From positions 1,178,001 through 1,242,000 of the forward strand of contig NZ_CP014608.1 of NCBI RefSeq assembly GCF_001586165.1: a DNA stretch of 64,000 nt. Reading direction: 5' to 3'. The notes below the pieces were generated by a model. The model was not told the origin of the DNA, did no database searches, and saw nothing but the letters and a program-made list of their open reading frames with translations. Below, one piece after another: positions 31,259-41,579 of the stretch. The DNA comes from Obesumbacterium proteus. Lineage in GTDB: Bacteria > Pseudomonadota > Gammaproteobacteria > Enterobacterales > Enterobacteriaceae. Both the position numbers and the translations under genes were made by a program. Positions within the stretch are counted from its first letter, which is position 1. The number at the start of each line of letters is the position of its first letter.

Positions 31259-32443
31259 TTAAGCGTCTTTCACTGATGACGTATTACCGAAGAAGAGTTC
31301 GGTAATCAGTTTATCGTCGATCGGCTCACCGCTCAGCGTGCGCACCAGCAATTCACTGCCGAGCAGTTGAAGTGAGAACACCATATCAGGCTGCACACGC
31401 TTAATTTTCTGTAAGTGCTTGCTGGCATTAACCACCGAAATAGTTTTGGTGTTGGCATTGGCGACCTCTTTCGCCGCCAGCACGATAAACGCATTTTCTG
31501 CATCATCATCACGCAGCGCCAGAATGAATTTTGCTTTCGCTGCACCCGCTTCGATCAGCACTTGAGCATTAGACGGATCGCCGATAATTATGTCCGTATC
31601 CGGTGGATATTCATGGGAAACATTGGGTGGCACGATGACGGTCAGTGCGTCTCCGCGCTGTTTAAGCCCGAGATAAACGCTCAATGCTAGCGGAGTGGCA
31701 CCCGCGATAATAAAGTGATTTTTACGCATCACGTGAGAAATCCTGCCTTTCACCAATCGTTTTAAATTACCGCCAATCACTGGCCCAATAATGGCACTGA
31801 TTGACGTCGCAAATACGGTAATCCCCATAACGATAACGGAGACGGTAAATAGCCGAGCGGTGGCCGTATGGGGAACAATGTCGCCAAAGCCTACCGTTGA
31901 CATACTGACCACCGAGAAATAGAACGCCGTCGGCATATCTAAAATCGGCGGAACAAATTCGCCACCCAAATAGAGCGAACCAAAAACGGCATACAGTAGT
32001 AAAGACGCGAAGCTGACTAACGCAAATAGACCACCGGCAGCTAAGCTGGCATGGTCAAAGCGCCGCCAATAGGCGATGAGTAAAATCAGCAATATCACGG
32101 CGTACAGAAACAGGTTCAGCATTTCCTGAGGTGAAAGAAAGCTGAGTAGGCCAGTCACGAATAACAATAATAACGAGAATGCCCACGCCACGCGTGCGCG
32201 CAGCAGCAGCCCGAACGCCATCAGTATTAAGCCAAAACCAAGCACAAACTGCGGGATTTCAAGTAGGCCAGTAACAGAAAGCGTCTCTTTCCATGAGCTG
32301 AACGAACTGATGGCGTTTGGCACATAGTCAAACGCTCGCAGCATCACCGGACGCATGAAGAGATAGCCATACGCGGCTACCAACACGGCCAGACACCAGT
32401 GCGGTTTAAACAAAGATATGAATCTGTGGAATAGTTTTTTCAC
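31259..32443 (-). CDS. kch: Voltage-gated potassium channel, Kch type with RCK domain
   Basis: This 394-residue inner-membrane channel subunit has several hydrophobic segments in the first 200 residues, including two pairs resembling S1-S4, then a pore with the selectivity filter TVGFGDIVP. That is the GFG variant of the potassium filter; E. coli Kch has GYG. The C-terminal half is an RCK nucleotide-binding fold (HFIIAGATPLALSVYLGL, then ILALRDDDAENAFIVLAAK). The glycine loop is degenerate compared with canonical GxGxxG, so ligand binding is doubtful; E. coli Kch is similar in this. The physiological role of Kch is unsettled even in E. coli. Confidence 0.87.
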   Translation of the reverse strand: MKKLFHRFISLFKPHWCLAVLVAAYGYLFMRPVMLRAFDYVPNAISSFSSWKETLSVTGLLEIPQFVLGFGLILMAFGLLLRARVAWAFSLLLLFVTGLLSFLSPQEMLNLFLYAVILLILLIAYWRRFDHASLAAGGLFALVSFASLLLYAVFGSLYLGGEFVPPILDMPTAFYFSVVSMSTVGFGDIVPHTATARLFTVSVIVMGITVFATSISAIIGPVIGGNLKRLVKGRISHVMRKNHFIIAGATPLALSVYLGLKQRGDALTVIVPPNVSHEYPPDTDIIIGDPSNAQVLIEAGAAKAKFILALRDDDAENAFIVLAAKEVANANTKTISVVNASKHLQKIKRVQPDMVFSLQLLGSELLVRTLSGEPIDDKLITELFFGNTSSVKDA

Positions 32444-32532
32444 GGCAAAGGGACTGATTCAAATAAAAAAAGTGTAGCGCGAAACGCCAGTGATGAACAG
32501 TTTGAGTCTGGGCGCGTTGCTCGCCAGTTTAA

Positions 32533-32556
32533 CTCTCCCCGGTGAAGGGGAGAGGG
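32533..32556. repeat. GC-rich hairpin between aldB and kch
   Basis: CTCTCCCC and GGGGAGAG pair around a 6-base loop (GGTGAA). It may terminate aldB weakly (no clean T-run on the minus strand). It shares the GGGAGAGG-type core with the hairpin at 9142-9170. Confidence 0.55.
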
Positions 32557-32589
32557 AAATAGGGTCTATTGACCTAATACTTTCTCGTA

Positions 32590-34125
32590 TCAGAAGAACC
32601 CTTGTGGTTTTTCGCTATAGCTAACCAGCAGGCATTTCGTTTGCTGATAATGTTCCAACATCATTTTGTGGGTTTCACGCCCGATGCCAGACTGTTTATA
32701 GCCACCGAATGCGGCATGTGCCGGATAGGCGTGGTAGCAGTTTGTCCACACGCGGCCGGCCTGAATACCGCGTCCCATCTGATAAGCGACGGTGCCATTA
32801 CGCGTCCATACGCCTGCGCCGAGGCCATAGTCGGTATCGTTAGCCAGCTCAAGCGCTTCCGCCTGATTTTTGAACGTTGTGACGGCCAGCACTGGGCCAA
32901 AAATCTCTTCTTGGAAAACGCGCATGCTGTTTTTGCCAAACAGAATAGTGGGCTCTAAATAATATCCGCTGCCTAGTCCGCCCTCTAGAAGCCGTTTGCC
33001 GCCGCCGGTCAGTACGCGAGCGCCCTCTTTTTTACCAATCTCGATGTATTTCAGTATGGTATCCATCTGACCTGCGGAAACCTGAGCGCCCATTTGTGTA
33101 TTGCTATCGAGCGGGTTACCCGAGCGAATGGATTCCACACGCTTAATTGCACGTTCCATAAAGCGTTCGTAGATAGACTCCTGAACCAGCGCGCGGCTTG
33201 GGCAGGTGCAGACTTCGCCTTGGTTAAAGGCAAACATGGCAAACCCTTCCAGCGCTTTATCAAAGAAGGAGTCTTCTTTGTCCATCACGTCGGCGAAGAA
33301 AATATTGGGTGATTTTCCGCCCAGTTCAAGCGTAACGGGGATCACGTTTTTCGCCGCGTAGCCCATGATCTGCTGGCCAACTTCTGTGGAGCCGGTAAAC
33401 GCCACTTTGGCAATGCGCGGTGAGGTTGCGAGGTATTCGCCAATTTCACCACCGGCACCGTTTACTACGTTGAGTACGCCTTCTGGCAACAAATCGCCGA
33501 TCAGCTCCATCATGATCAGCACCGACATCGGCGTTAGCTTAGCGGGTTTTAGTACGATGCAGTTACCCGCCGCCAGCGCTGGCGCCATTTTCCAGCAGGC
33601 CATCAGCAGGGGGAAGTTCCACGGAATGATTTGCCCCACGACGCCAAGCGGCTCATGAAAATGATAGGCCACCGTTTCACTGTCAATTTCGCTGATACCC
33701 CCTTCCTGAGCGCGAATACAGGAAGCAAAGTAGCGGAAGTGATCGATGGCAAGAGGAACGTCGGCGTTTAGAGTTTCACGGATCGGTTTGCCGTTATCCC
33801 ACGTTTCAGCGTGAGCCAGCAATTCTAGATTCTGCTCCATGCGGTCAGCGATCTTAAACAGTACGCTGGCGCGTTGTTGTACCGAGGTTTTCCCCCAAGC
33901 ATCTTTGGCCGCGTGGGCGGCATCGAGCGCTAAATCCACGTCTTTTTTACTGGAGCTGGCCACTTCGCAAAGCGCTTGCCCGGTGACAGGGGTCAAGTTA
34001 GAGAAATATTCTCCTTCAACGGGTGGCACCCATTTTCCGCCGATAAAGTTGTCGTAACGTGCTTTGAGTTTGAGGGGGGAGTTGCCGCTGCCGGGAGTGA
34101 GAATATCAAGAGCGTGATTCGTCAT
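32590..34125 (-). CDS. aldB: Aldehyde dehydrogenase B
   Basis: AldB oxidises acetaldehyde and other aldehydes with NADP(+), mainly in stationary phase in E. coli. The 511-residue protein (E. coli 512) has the NAD(P)-binding region [19 protein letters not shown], the general-base motif [12 protein letters not shown] near 265, and the nucleophile cysteine in [15 protein letters not shown]. The ATG is preceded by AAGGAGACAGTA. Its location next to selB recalls the E. coli order selA-selB-yiaY-aldB, with yiaY missing here. Confidence 0.94.
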   Translation of the reverse strand: MTNHALDILTPGSGNSPLKLKARYDNFIGGKWVPPVEGEYFSNLTPVTGQALCEVASSSKKDVDLALDAAHAAKDAWGKTSVQQRASVLFKIADRMEQNLELLAHAETWDNGKPIRETLNADVPLAIDHFRYFASCIRAQEGGISEIDSETVAYHFHEPLGVVGQIIPWNFPLLMACWKMAPALAAGNCIVLKPAKLTPMSVLIMMELIGDLLPEGVLNVVNGAGGEIGEYLATSPRIAKVAFTGSTEVGQQIMGYAAKNVIPVTLELGGKSPNIFFADVMDKEDSFFDKALEGFAMFAFNQGEVCTCPSRALVQESIYERFMERAIKRVESIRSGNPLDSNTQMGAQVSAGQMDTILKYIEIGKKEGARVLTGGGKRLLEGGLGSGYYLEPTILFGKNSMRVFQEEIFGPVLAVTTFKNQAEALELANDTDYGLGAGVWTRNGTVAYQMGRGIQAGRVWTNCYHAYPAHAAFGGYKQSGIGRETHKMMLEHYQQTKCLLVSYSEKPQGFF

Positions 34126-34168
34126 TACTGTCTCCTTGATTCCATGGTGTCAGGTACAGTGAAACGTT

Positions 34169-34211
34169 TATACCCTTCATACTTCAAGCTGCTTGCAGTA
34201 TGGCGGGTATA
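34169..34211. repeat. 43-bp palindromic ERIC-end element
   Basis: Both halves read TATACCC..CATACT.CAAGC.GC from the outside in, with four mismatches between arms. The outer sequence is the end of enterobacterial ERIC repeats. The element behaves like two ERIC ends joined head to head after internal deletion. It lies just upstream of aldB. Confidence 0.7.
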
Positions 34212-34285
34212 TATAGCTCTATAAGCGTAGCGTGGCTGCACATATGAGGGACAAGGAGGGCGTATTTATTCGGAAGGGATCACAG

Positions 34286-34309
34286 TTTGGTGCGCAAATG
34301 CGCACCAAA
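34286..34309. repeat. Perfect hairpin between selB and aldB
   Basis: TTTGGTGCGCA and TGCGCACCAAA form an exact 11-bp stem with an AA loop. It sits 17 bases beyond the selB stop on the minus strand. There is no T-run after it on that strand, so it is a likely transcript-end protector or weak terminator for selAB. Confidence 0.65.
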
Positions 34310-34325
34310 AAGCCATGATAGATCG

Positions 34326-36194
34326 TTAATCGTCTTTGAACAGCGCGCTATCTCGCAGCAGGTGATCGTTTCCACGGCGGCGAGTGAAGCCACTGCGATC
34401 AAAAAACTCCAGAATTTGGATCGCTAGCTTGCGCCCCACGCCCAGACGATCGCGAAAATCTGCAGCGGAAGTGCTGCCCTGCGTGGCGTCCATGGCGCGG
34501 ATCAGATCGGCAAACTGATGCATACGCTCGGTGCGATAGTAACGATCTTTGACCACGGCGGTGATGTAGCCAAGTAATGCCGCCTGACGCAGTAATTGGC
34601 GCATTTCATTTTCTTCGGCTTTCACTTCATTGGCCAGATCGCGAACCCACCACGGCGCATCCTGAATCAATGGCTGTGTACGTTCCCACAATGCTTGCTG
34701 GGCGTCGCTCATGCTTAAACCATGCTGTGGCAGATGCAGCCAGCCGCGGCTATTGGTGATTTGTTGGTTAGCCAGCAGCTGATTAATGAGGGCAAACACC
34801 AGCGACTCGGGTTCGACGGGCAGAGCCATACGGCGCAGGCGAGCACGGCCAACGCCCATCTGATCGTTATGCTGCTCGTGGAACAGCGCCAACGTGTCTA
34901 ACAAGCGCTGTTGGAAACGTTCCGCTATCTCACGTGATAATGCGTAATCGCCCACGACCAGCAGATTATCGGCATGGAAAAGTTCGCTACAGCGTTCTGC
35001 CGTGAGCTGGCGTTCCCAGGCGAACTGAGGAATAGAAAGTGTGCCTTTAGGCAGACGCAAGGCTAATACTTCGGCATCACTTTGGGCATTGGCGAGCTGT
35101 TTGAGCCAATCTAAAAATGCAGGCAGACGCTTACCACGGCGCGGTGAGGTGGTTTGCAATACTCGGGCTGCACCCAGCGTGCTGCGGGCTGAAATATCAC
35201 GCATGATCACCGTGTCATTTTCGACCAGCCACAGCGGGCTATCGAGCACCAACTCAGCCAGCTGAACGCCTTCCATCGGAGCCTGTTCATCCAATAACGA
35301 GATACGGCCCGTAATGTGGCTTGCGGCATGATGCAGATGTAACGGCTGCCAATGCTGGATGGGCGCGATGAGATCAAGCGCAACTAAAATACGCGTACTC
35401 GCTGTTTCCGAAGGGCGCTGTGCCAGCAGCCAATCGCCGCGGCTGATCTGCTCTTTGCTAACGTCGCCGCTGAGGTTTAGCGCAATACGCTGACCCGCAT
35501 GGGCATGTTCAGAAGGTTGGTTCTGAGCATGGATGCCGCGCACGCGCACGGGTCTATCACAACCGGTTAGCCATAGGTTTTCACCTACTTCCACGCGGCC
35601 TGCGAGCGCCGTGCCGGTAACCACTAAACCCGCGCCTTTTACGCTAAAAGCGCGGTCGATGGCTAAACGAAAACGTTTATCGAGATGGTCTGGTGTTTCG
35701 GTTAAGGCAATAAGATGGGTACGCAGCTCATCGATTCCCTCACCTTGAGCGGCTGCCGTGGTAAAAATCGGTGTGTCAGACCATCCCATTTCACGCAGTA
35801 CGTCAGTGACTTGCTGGTGGACTTCATCCACACGAGCGCTATCGGAGCGGTCGGCCTTGGTTAACGCCACGGTTAATGCCGGTTTGCCCGCTAATCGCAG
35901 CAGCGTTAGGTGTTCGCGCGTTTGCGCCATCACGCCGTCGTCGCAGGCCACGACTAACAGGGCGTGAGGAATACCGCCAATGCCTGCCAACATATTGGCG
36001 AGGAATTTTTCATGGCCGGGAACGTCGATAAAACCCAACACGTTGCCATCGTCTAATGGCAAATAGGCGTAGCCGAGATCGATGGTCATACCGCGGCGTT
36101 TTTCTTCCGGTAAGCGGTCGGCATCCACGCCCGTCAGCGCCTGTAACAGCGTGGTCTTACCGTGGTCAACGTGCCCAGCGGTAGCAATAATCAT
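34326..36194 (-). CDS. selB: Selenocysteine-specific elongation factor
   Basis: SelB brings selenocysteinyl-tRNA to UGA codons marked by a SECIS hairpin. The 622-residue protein has the GTPase motifs [11 protein letters not shown] (G1), DVPGHEKFL (G3) and TKADRSD (G4), translation-factor beta barrels (about residues 170-345), and winged-helix repeats in the C-terminal 250 residues that bind SECIS RNA. Its ATG overlaps the selA TGA by four bases, a standard coupled pair. Confidence 0.98.
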   Translation of the reverse strand: MIIATAGHVDHGKTTLLQALTGVDADRLPEEKRRGMTIDLGYAYLPLDDGNVLGFIDVPGHEKFLANMLAGIGGIPHALLVVACDDGVMAQTREHLTLLRLAGKPALTVALTKADRSDSARVDEVHQQVTDVLREMGWSDTPIFTTAAAQGEGIDELRTHLIALTETPDHLDKRFRLAIDRAFSVKGAGLVVTGTALAGRVEVGENLWLTGCDRPVRVRGIHAQNQPSEHAHAGQRIALNLSGDVSKEQISRGDWLLAQRPSETASTRILVALDLIAPIQHWQPLHLHHAASHITGRISLLDEQAPMEGVQLAELVLDSPLWLVENDTVIMRDISARSTLGAARVLQTTSPRRGKRLPAFLDWLKQLANAQSDAEVLALRLPKGTLSIPQFAWERQLTAERCSELFHADNLLVVGDYALSREIAERFQQRLLDTLALFHEQHNDQMGVGRARLRRMALPVEPESLVFALINQLLANQQITNSRGWLHLPQHGLSMSDAQQALWERTQPLIQDAPWWVRDLANEVKAEENEMRQLLRQAALLGYITAVVKDRYYRTERMHQFADLIRAMDATQGSTSAADFRDRLGVGRKLAIQILEFFDRSGFTRRRGNDHLLRDSALFKDD

Positions 36195-37594
36195 GGACGT
36201 AACTCCTGTAATAACGCGTGTAAAAGTCCTTCTTCATCTTCTAAACAGCGCAGATCGAGCCACAGTTTTCCTTCACTGATGCGACCAATGACTGGGCGGG
36301 ATAGCGCGCGGCATTGCTGAGACAGCGCTTCGAGTTCGCCGCCCTTACCGCTGTGCGGCATCAGGGTAATAGCAATACTCGGCAGGCGATCAACCGGCAA
36401 CGATCCGCTGCCGATTTGCGACTGGCAAGGCGTGATGCTCACGTTAAACTGCTTGGCGAAGCGCTGCTGTAATGGCGGTAATAGGCGTTCGGCGCTGGCA
36501 CGGATTTCGGCTTCGGTGCGCGTCATATGACGCAGCGTCGGCAACGCCTGAGCGAGTTTCTCTGGCTGTTGATAGAGCTGGAGCGTGGCATCAAGCGCTG
36601 CCAGCGTCATTTTACCGCAGCGCAGTGCACGCTTAAGCGGGTGGCTTTGCAGCTGTTCAATCAGCTCACGTTTGCCCACGATAATGCCAGCCTGCGGCCC
36701 GCCTAATAATTTATCGCCGGAAAAACTGACCAAATCTACGCCGTCGGCAATGAGCTTTTGCGGCATTGGCTCGGCGGGAAGACCGTAGGCGGCCATGTCG
36801 ATCAGCGAACCACTGCCCAAATCGGTAATAACGGGGACTCCCGTTTCACGGCCTAACGTCACCAGCTCGGCTTCATCTACGGCGGAGGTAAACCCTTGAA
36901 TCGCATAGTTGCTGGTATGTACTTTCATCAGCAATGCGGTGTTTTCGTTGATGGCCTGACGATAGTCTTTAAGGTGAGTTCGGTTGGTGGTACCCACTTC
37001 TGTGAGTTCGCATCCGGCTTGCAACATGACGTCGGGGATACGGAATGCGCCGCCAATCTCAACCAGTTCGCCGCGAGAAACGATAACCTGCTTATGGCTC
37101 GCCAGCGCGGCCAGCATTAGCAGCACCGCAGCCGCATTGTTGTTAACGATACAGGCATCTTCCGCGCCGGTTAATTCGCACAGGCGGTCAGCAATAGCGC
37201 GATCGCGATGGCCACGGCCTGCGCCGTCGAGATCGTATTCCAGCGTGACGGAGTGACGCATTGCCATGACGCTGGCGTCGATAGCCTGCTCTGCTAACAG
37301 GGCGCGGCCGAGATTGGTATGCAATACGGTTCCCGTCAGATTAAAAACCTGCTGGAGTGCGTCTTTTTGGCTGAGCGAAAGCTGATGATCGACTGCGAGA
37401 GCCCAGTTTTCACACCATGCGGGAAGCTGTTGCTGAACGCGAATGCTGTCGCGCGCCTGCTGTTGCAGCCTACGTAAGGTTTGGGTGACGAGCTGTGCGC
37501 CATAGTTTTCCAACAAGGGTTGGAAAGTTTCGTCGCGTAACAGCGTATCGACGGAAGGGAGCTGGCTATAAAGAGTCTGGCTGTCTGCGGACAT
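36191..37594 (-). CDS. selA: L-seryl-tRNA(Sec) selenium transferase
   Basis: SelA is a decameric PLP enzyme that converts seryl-tRNA(Sec) to selenocysteinyl-tRNA(Sec). The 467-residue protein has the cofactor lysine K295 in [13 protein letters not shown], the conserved [16 protein letters not shown] near 85, and [14 protein letters not shown] near 148. With selB it shows that this organism makes selenoproteins such as formate dehydrogenases, which lie elsewhere. selC, the tRNA gene, is not in the window. Confidence 0.98.
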   Translation of the reverse strand: MSADSQTLYSQLPSVDTLLRDETFQPLLENYGAQLVTQTLRRLQQQARDSIRVQQQLPAWCENWALAVDHQLSLSQKDALQQVFNLTGTVLHTNLGRALLAEQAIDASVMAMRHSVTLEYDLDGAGRGHRDRAIADRLCELTGAEDACIVNNNAAAVLLMLAALASHKQVIVSRGELVEIGGAFRIPDVMLQAGCELTEVGTTNRTHLKDYRQAINENTALLMKVHTSNYAIQGFTSAVDEAELVTLGRETGVPVITDLGSGSLIDMAAYGLPAEPMPQKLIADGVDLVSFSGDKLLGGPQAGIIVGKRELIEQLQSHPLKRALRCGKMTLAALDATLQLYQQPEKLAQALPTLRHMTRTEAEIRASAERLLPPLQQRFAKQFNVSITPCQSQIGSGSLPVDRLPSIAITLMPHSGKGGELEALSQQCRALSRPVIGRISEGKLWLDLRCLEDEEGLLHALLQELRP

Positions 37595-37665
37595 GGTGAT
37601 CTCACGCCTTTATCATCGTAATAGTGAATATGATAAAGGCAGAGAGCCCAAGAATACAGCGAGTA

Positions 37666-38276
37666 TCAGGTTACCGGTGGTTCTGTACGGGTAAAGCTCT
37701 CTCGTTGGAACAAACGTTCGGCCAGTTTAACCAGCTCAGGGCGCTCTAAACTCCAGTTTGGCGCGACCCGACGAAAGTTGAGATAGCCAAGACAGCATCC
37801 GGTGGCAATATCTGCTAGCGTCATCTGTGCTCCGTTGAGCCACTTACCTTCTTTTGCGTGTCGTTCTAAAGCGTCTAAGCCGCGATCGATTTTGCCACGC
37901 TGGCGCACAATCCAGTCGCTATTCTGCTTGTCAGCTGGGCGCATCATTTCCTGAACCAGTAGCACCGCGGCGTCACAGATGCCGTCAGAAAGCGCTTCTA
38001 GCTGGCGCACACGCAGCGCCTGTTGGCGATCTTCCGGTACGAATTTTGGCGTGGCGTCTAACAGATCGATATATTCGGCAACGATGGGTGAGTCATAAAA
38101 GATCTCACCGTCGGCGGTGACGAGCGCGGGAATTTTCCCTAGCGGGTTATATTGTGGAACATGGCTAGTGCTTTCCCACGGAATGTCGTTAACAAATTCA
38201 AATGTCAGCCTTTTTCCAACAACATAACAAAGATTTTGCGCACGTAGGGGCTGGTATAGCTGCCAATGAGTTTCAT
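37666..38276 (-). pseudogene. yibF: YibF-like glutathione S-transferase, frameshifted near the N-terminus
   Basis: The gene starts at the ATG ending 38276 (MKLIGSYTSPYVRKIFVMLL, with AAGGACAGGG upstream) and hits a TGA at 38207-38205 after 23 codons. The downstream reading frame, shifted by one base, continues the family sequence without a gap (LTFEFVNDIPW.. to the stop at 37666; ends FTRTEPP). Restoring one base in the run GAAAAAGGC around 38208-38216 would rejoin the halves into a normal glutathione transferase of about 202 residues. The N-terminal part holds the catalytic thioredoxin-like motif, so the product is probably inactive unless the shift is a sequencing error. Placement before selA matches E. 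coli yibF. Confidence 0.85.
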
Positions 38277-38413
38277 AGTCCCTGTCCTTATCCACTAACA
38301 ACGAGTTTATAAAACGATGAGTTTATAAAAGGATACTGGGATGAGTATGGCAGAAACGCTACGCTAGGGAAGTGAGAACCGACCACGGAACAGTGGCCGG
38401 TGGCGTAAATAGT

Positions 38414-38692
38414 TTACTTCTTCTTGTAAATTTCGGCGGTGCCGCGGGCAATATCGCCCATGCCCTCTGTACCGACTGAAGTGATGCGATAAGCATCAGC
38501 ATCTTTCTCTTCGGCTTTTTTCTCCAGCTTTTTCACGATGTCATCCATGGTGCCATCGCGCACTTCTGCGCTGACATCGCCAATTTTGGTGTATTTTTCC
38601 ATATCGGAATGTTTGATTTCATCAGCTGCGTTAGAAAATGCAGAGAAAGAGAGCAGAGAGGCACCGGCAATAGCAAGTAGGTATTTGTTCAT
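38414..38692 (-). CDS. YhcN/BhsA-family small periplasmic protein (DUF1471)
   Basis: This 92-residue precursor has a signal peptide (MNKYLLAIAGASLLSFSAFS then cleavage after SNA) and a mature DUF1471 domain. The family pattern is seen in YTKIGDVSAE, DIVKKLEKKAEEKDADAYRI and the final GTAEIYKKK. Family members (YhcN, BhsA, McbA, YdgH) are linked to acid, peroxide and biofilm responses, but no enzymatic role is known. It stands alone between yibF and glpQ. Confidence 0.85.
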   Translation of the reverse strand: MNKYLLAIAGASLLSFSAFSNAADEIKHSDMEKYTKIGDVSAEVRDGTMDDIVKKLEKKAEEKDADAYRITSVGTEGMGDIARGTAEIYKKK

Positions 38693-38987
38693 ATCTTATC
38701 CTCGATTTTATTTGTGAGTTACCGGCTTTAAAAGTAAAGCCAGCAGTTCATCCTTCAAACGATGGATCTACGACGTATTACAGTACGGAATTTAGGGACG
38801 TGGGCGGAGGACAACCGCTTCAATCCTGAACTCATTTTTCAAAACCGCCGAAAATAGATTATTAAAAAAATTAATCAGACGGTTTTTTTATCGCCTTTCA
38901 AGCTTAGTGTAGATTCTCAGGATTGATAGTGATGAAGGGGAAATGGTGTTTGCACAGAGGGCAGACGCCCTCTGTGAAGGGTAAATA
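38693..38987. other. Intergenic region with glpQ 3' hairpin
   Basis: This 295-base region contains a perfect hairpin CACAGAGGGC/GCCCTCTGTG with an AGAC loop at 38953-38976, 11 bases past the glpQ stop. It lacks a T-run on the minus strand but most likely marks the 3' end of glpQ. The remainder is the upstream region of the small periplasmic protein gene. Confidence 0.6.
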
Positions 38988-40064
38988 TTATTTATGTTGT
39001 CCCTGTTTCTCTAAGAACTGAACGCCCTTGTCTGGGAAGTCAGTGAATACGCCGTCAACGCCCGCTTTGTTGTAGATCAGATCGTAAAGCTGATCGCCGT
39101 TGCTGACGTAATTCGGCAAGGCGTCAACGCGAATGGTGTAGGGATGGACCACCATTTTCGCTGCGTGAGCATCGGTTACCATCGCGGTGAGTTTTGGATT
39201 AGCTTGGGTGGCATCTTTGCTCACCAGCATGTGGTAATCCGGTCCAATGCCGTCGGCATATTGTGCAATCTGCTTCATCGCACCCGGTTTAAACATCCAG
39301 TCGTAGTCGTAGTTCACCCACGTGCCGTCTGGTTTTTTCTCATAGGTTTCATTCCAGTCGGTATAAGCAATCAGCTGAACCAGTTTGAGATCCATGCCCA
39401 TCTTAGGTTCTAACTCGGTTTTGATACGCTTAAGCTCGTTTGGATCGAAACATTGCAGATAAACATTGTCGTTCTTGCCGGTGTAGCCGTATTGCTTCAG
39501 CACCTGTAGCACTTTGGTTGAAATATCTTTGCCTTCTTGCTGGTGGAACCACGGTGCTTTTATTTCAGGGTAAATCCCGATGTTTTTACCTGTTGAATGA
39601 TTCAGCCCTTGGACAAACTCGATCTCTTCTTCAAAGGTGTGGATACGGAAATCAGACTTGCCCATCGGGAAACGGCCCGGATAGCTTTGCACGCGCTTGC
39701 CGTCTTTGATGTCAAAACCTTCGGTGAATTTCAGCGATTTGATTTCATCAAGGGTGAAGTCAATTGCGTAGTAGCGTCCATCTTTACGTGCGCGATCGGG
39801 GAAGCGGTCGGCAACATCGGTCACGCGATCCAGATAATGGTCATGCAGAACGACTAATTTGTCGTCCTTGGTCATCACCAAATCCTGCTCGAGAAAATCA
39901 GCACCTTGAGCATAAGCCATGGCCTTAGAAGGCAGGGAATGTTCCGGCAGATAGCCGCTTGCGCCGCGGTGTGCAATAACCACTTTATCGGCGGCCTGTG
40001 CGCTCATCGCCAGCGTGCCGCTCAATAGTAATCCTGCCATGATGGTATTGAGTCGTAGGGTCAT
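38988..40064 (-). CDS. glpQ: Periplasmic glycerophosphodiester phosphodiesterase
   Basis: GlpQ hydrolyses glycerophosphodiesters from phospholipid turnover to glycerol-3-phosphate, which GlpT imports. I use the ATG giving MTLRLNTIMAGLLLSGTLAM with AAGGA nine bases upstream, which yields 358 residues, the E. coli length; the frame is open 25 codons further but that part comes from the ERIC-like repeat. A signal peptide ends at SAQA. The calcium and catalytic motifs VVIAHRGASGYLPEHS and FLEQDLVMTKDDKLVVLHD are intact. Confidence 0.97.
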   Translation of the reverse strand: MTLRLNTIMAGLLLSGTLAMSAQAADKVVIAHRGASGYLPEHSLPSKAMAYAQGADFLEQDLVMTKDDKLVVLHDHYLDRVTDVADRFPDRARKDGRYYAIDFTLDEIKSLKFTEGFDIKDGKRVQSYPGRFPMGKSDFRIHTFEEEIEFVQGLNHSTGKNIGIYPEIKAPWFHQQEGKDISTKVLQVLKQYGYTGKNDNVYLQCFDPNELKRIKTELEPKMGMDLKLVQLIAYTDWNETYEKKPDGTWVNYDYDWMFKPGAMKQIAQYADGIGPDYHMLVSKDATQANPKLTAMVTDAHAAKMVVHPYTIRVDALPNYVSNGDQLYDLIYNKAGVDGVFTDFPDKGVQFLEKQGQHK

Positions 40065-40090
40065 AGAGGTTTTCCTTATTTTTAGAGGTC

Positions 40091-40160
40091 TATACCCGTC
40101 ATACTTCAAGCTGCTGATGCGTTGGCTGCGTTCAAGCAACTCGAATTATTTCGGGTCTAT
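40091..40160. repeat. Shortened ERIC element between glpT and glpQ
   Basis: This 70-bp element begins TATACCCGTCATACTTCAAG and ends with the other ERIC terminus (CAACTCGAATTATTT then CGGGTCTA). The centre of about 60 bases normally present in a full ERIC (about 127 bp) is missing. It lies directly downstream of the glpT terminator and upstream of glpQ. Confidence 0.78.
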
Positions 40161-40166
40161 TGGGGT

Positions 40167-40205
40167 AAAAAAAAGGCCGTGACGCAGGAAGCAACGACAC
40201 GGCCT
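40167..40205 (-). terminator. Rho-independent terminator after glpT
   Basis: On the minus strand AGGCCGTG and CACGGCCT pair across a 16-base loop and are followed by a run of seven to eight T. It separates glpT from glpQ, which in E. coli form one operon. Confidence 0.88.
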
Positions 40206-40223
40206 AGTGAAACGTTTTAAAGA

Positions 40224-41579
40224 TTAGTTCCCGCGGTTTGCCGCGATTTCTGCGTGATGTTTTTTCTCGTTGATCATCACGACTAACAGCAGGATAACGG
40301 CGAGGATGCTACCGCCAATCATCACCATAAAGCCGCCGTCCCAGCCGAAGAAGTCAACGGTGTAACCCACGATGGCGCTGGCTGCTACCGAGCCACCTAG
40401 GTAACCGAACAGACCGGTAAAGCCCGCTGCGGTACCCGCCGCTTTTTTCGGTGCCAGCTCTAGTGCGTGCAGACCGATAAGCATCACTGGGCCGTAAATC
40501 AGGAAGCCGATGATAATCATACAAGCCATATCAACGCCTGGGTTGCCCGCTGGGTTCATCCAGTAAACGATGGTGGCGATGGTGACCAGCACCATGAAGA
40601 ACACGCCGGTGGCGCCACGGTTACCGCGGAACACTTTATCCGACATCCAACCGCACAGCAGGGTGCCTGGGATACCCGCATATTCATACAGGAAGTAAGC
40701 CCAAGAGGATTTATCCAGCGCGAAGTGTTTCACTTCTTTCAGATAGGTTGGTGACCAATCCAGAATGCCGTAGCGCAGCAGATAAACGAACACGTTAGCG
40801 ATAGCGATGTACCACAGCAGTTTGTTCGGCAGTACGTACTGCATGAAGATTTGCTTAGCGGTCAGCTCTTCTTCAGCTTTTTCAGTGTAATCATCTGGGT
40901 AGTCGTTTTTGTACTCTTCAATCGGTGGCAAACCACAAGACTGCGGAGTATCGCGCATCAGGCCAAAGGCAATCAGAGCAACAACAATGGCTGCGATGGC
41001 TGGCATATACAGCGCTGCGTGCCAGTCGTTAAACCACGCCATCCCCAACAGGAACAGAAGTGGAGGCAAGCCGCCGCCGACGTTATGCGCGCAGTTCCAC
41101 ACGGAAACGATGCTGCCACGCTCTTTCTGCGACCACCAGTGCACCATGGTACGGCCACATGGAGGCCATCCCATCCCTTGGAACCATCCGCAGAGGAACA
41201 GCAGAACGAACATGACCGCAATGCTGGAGGTTGCCCATGGCACAAAGCCCATGAAGAGCATCACCGCGGCGGCCAGAATCAGACCGGCAGGCAAGAACAC
41301 GCGTGGGTTCGAGCGGTCGGAGACGGAACCCATAATGAATTTCGAGAAACCGTAAGCGATTGAAATCCCAGAAAGGGCAAAGCCCAGATCGCCACGAGAG
41401 AAACCTTGTTCGATAAGGTAAGGCATCGCCAGCGTAAAGTTTTTACGTACCAGATAGTAGGCGGCGTATCCGAAGAAGATCCCCATGAAGATCTGCCAAC
41501 GTAAACGACGATAGGTCGGATCGACCTGTGCGTCAGGCAAGCGCTTGGTGTGCGCTGCGGGTTTAAAAATACTTAACAT
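40224..41579 (-). CDS. glpT: Glycerol-3-phosphate transporter
   Basis: GlpT is a 12-segment MFS antiporter that imports glycerol-3-phosphate in exchange for phosphate; it is also the uptake route of fosfomycin. The 451-residue protein begins [20 protein letters not shown] and shows [20 protein letters not shown] with the substrate arginine, and [20 protein letters not shown]. Length and motifs match E. coli (452). It diverges from glpA across a 452-base control region. Confidence 0.98.
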   Translation of the reverse strand: MLSIFKPAAHTKRLPDAQVDPTYRRLRWQIFMGIFFGYAAYYLVRKNFTLAMPYLIEQGFSRGDLGFALSGISIAYGFSKFIMGSVSDRSNPRVFLPAGLILAAAVMLFMGFVPWATSSIAVMFVLLFLCGWFQGMGWPPCGRTMVHWWSQKERGSIVSVWNCAHNVGGGLPPLLFLLGMAWFNDWHAALYMPAIAAIVVALIAFGLMRDTPQSCGLPPIEEYKNDYPDDYTEKAEEELTAKQIFMQYVLPNKLLWYIAIANVFVYLLRYGILDWSPTYLKEVKHFALDKSSWAYFLYEYAGIPGTLLCGWMSDKVFRGNRGATGVFFMVLVTIATIVYWMNPAGNPGVDMACMIIIGFLIYGPVMLIGLHALELAPKKAAGTAAGFTGLFGYLGGSVAASAIVGYTVDFFGWDGGFMVMIGGSILAVILLLVVMINEKKHHAEIAANRGN

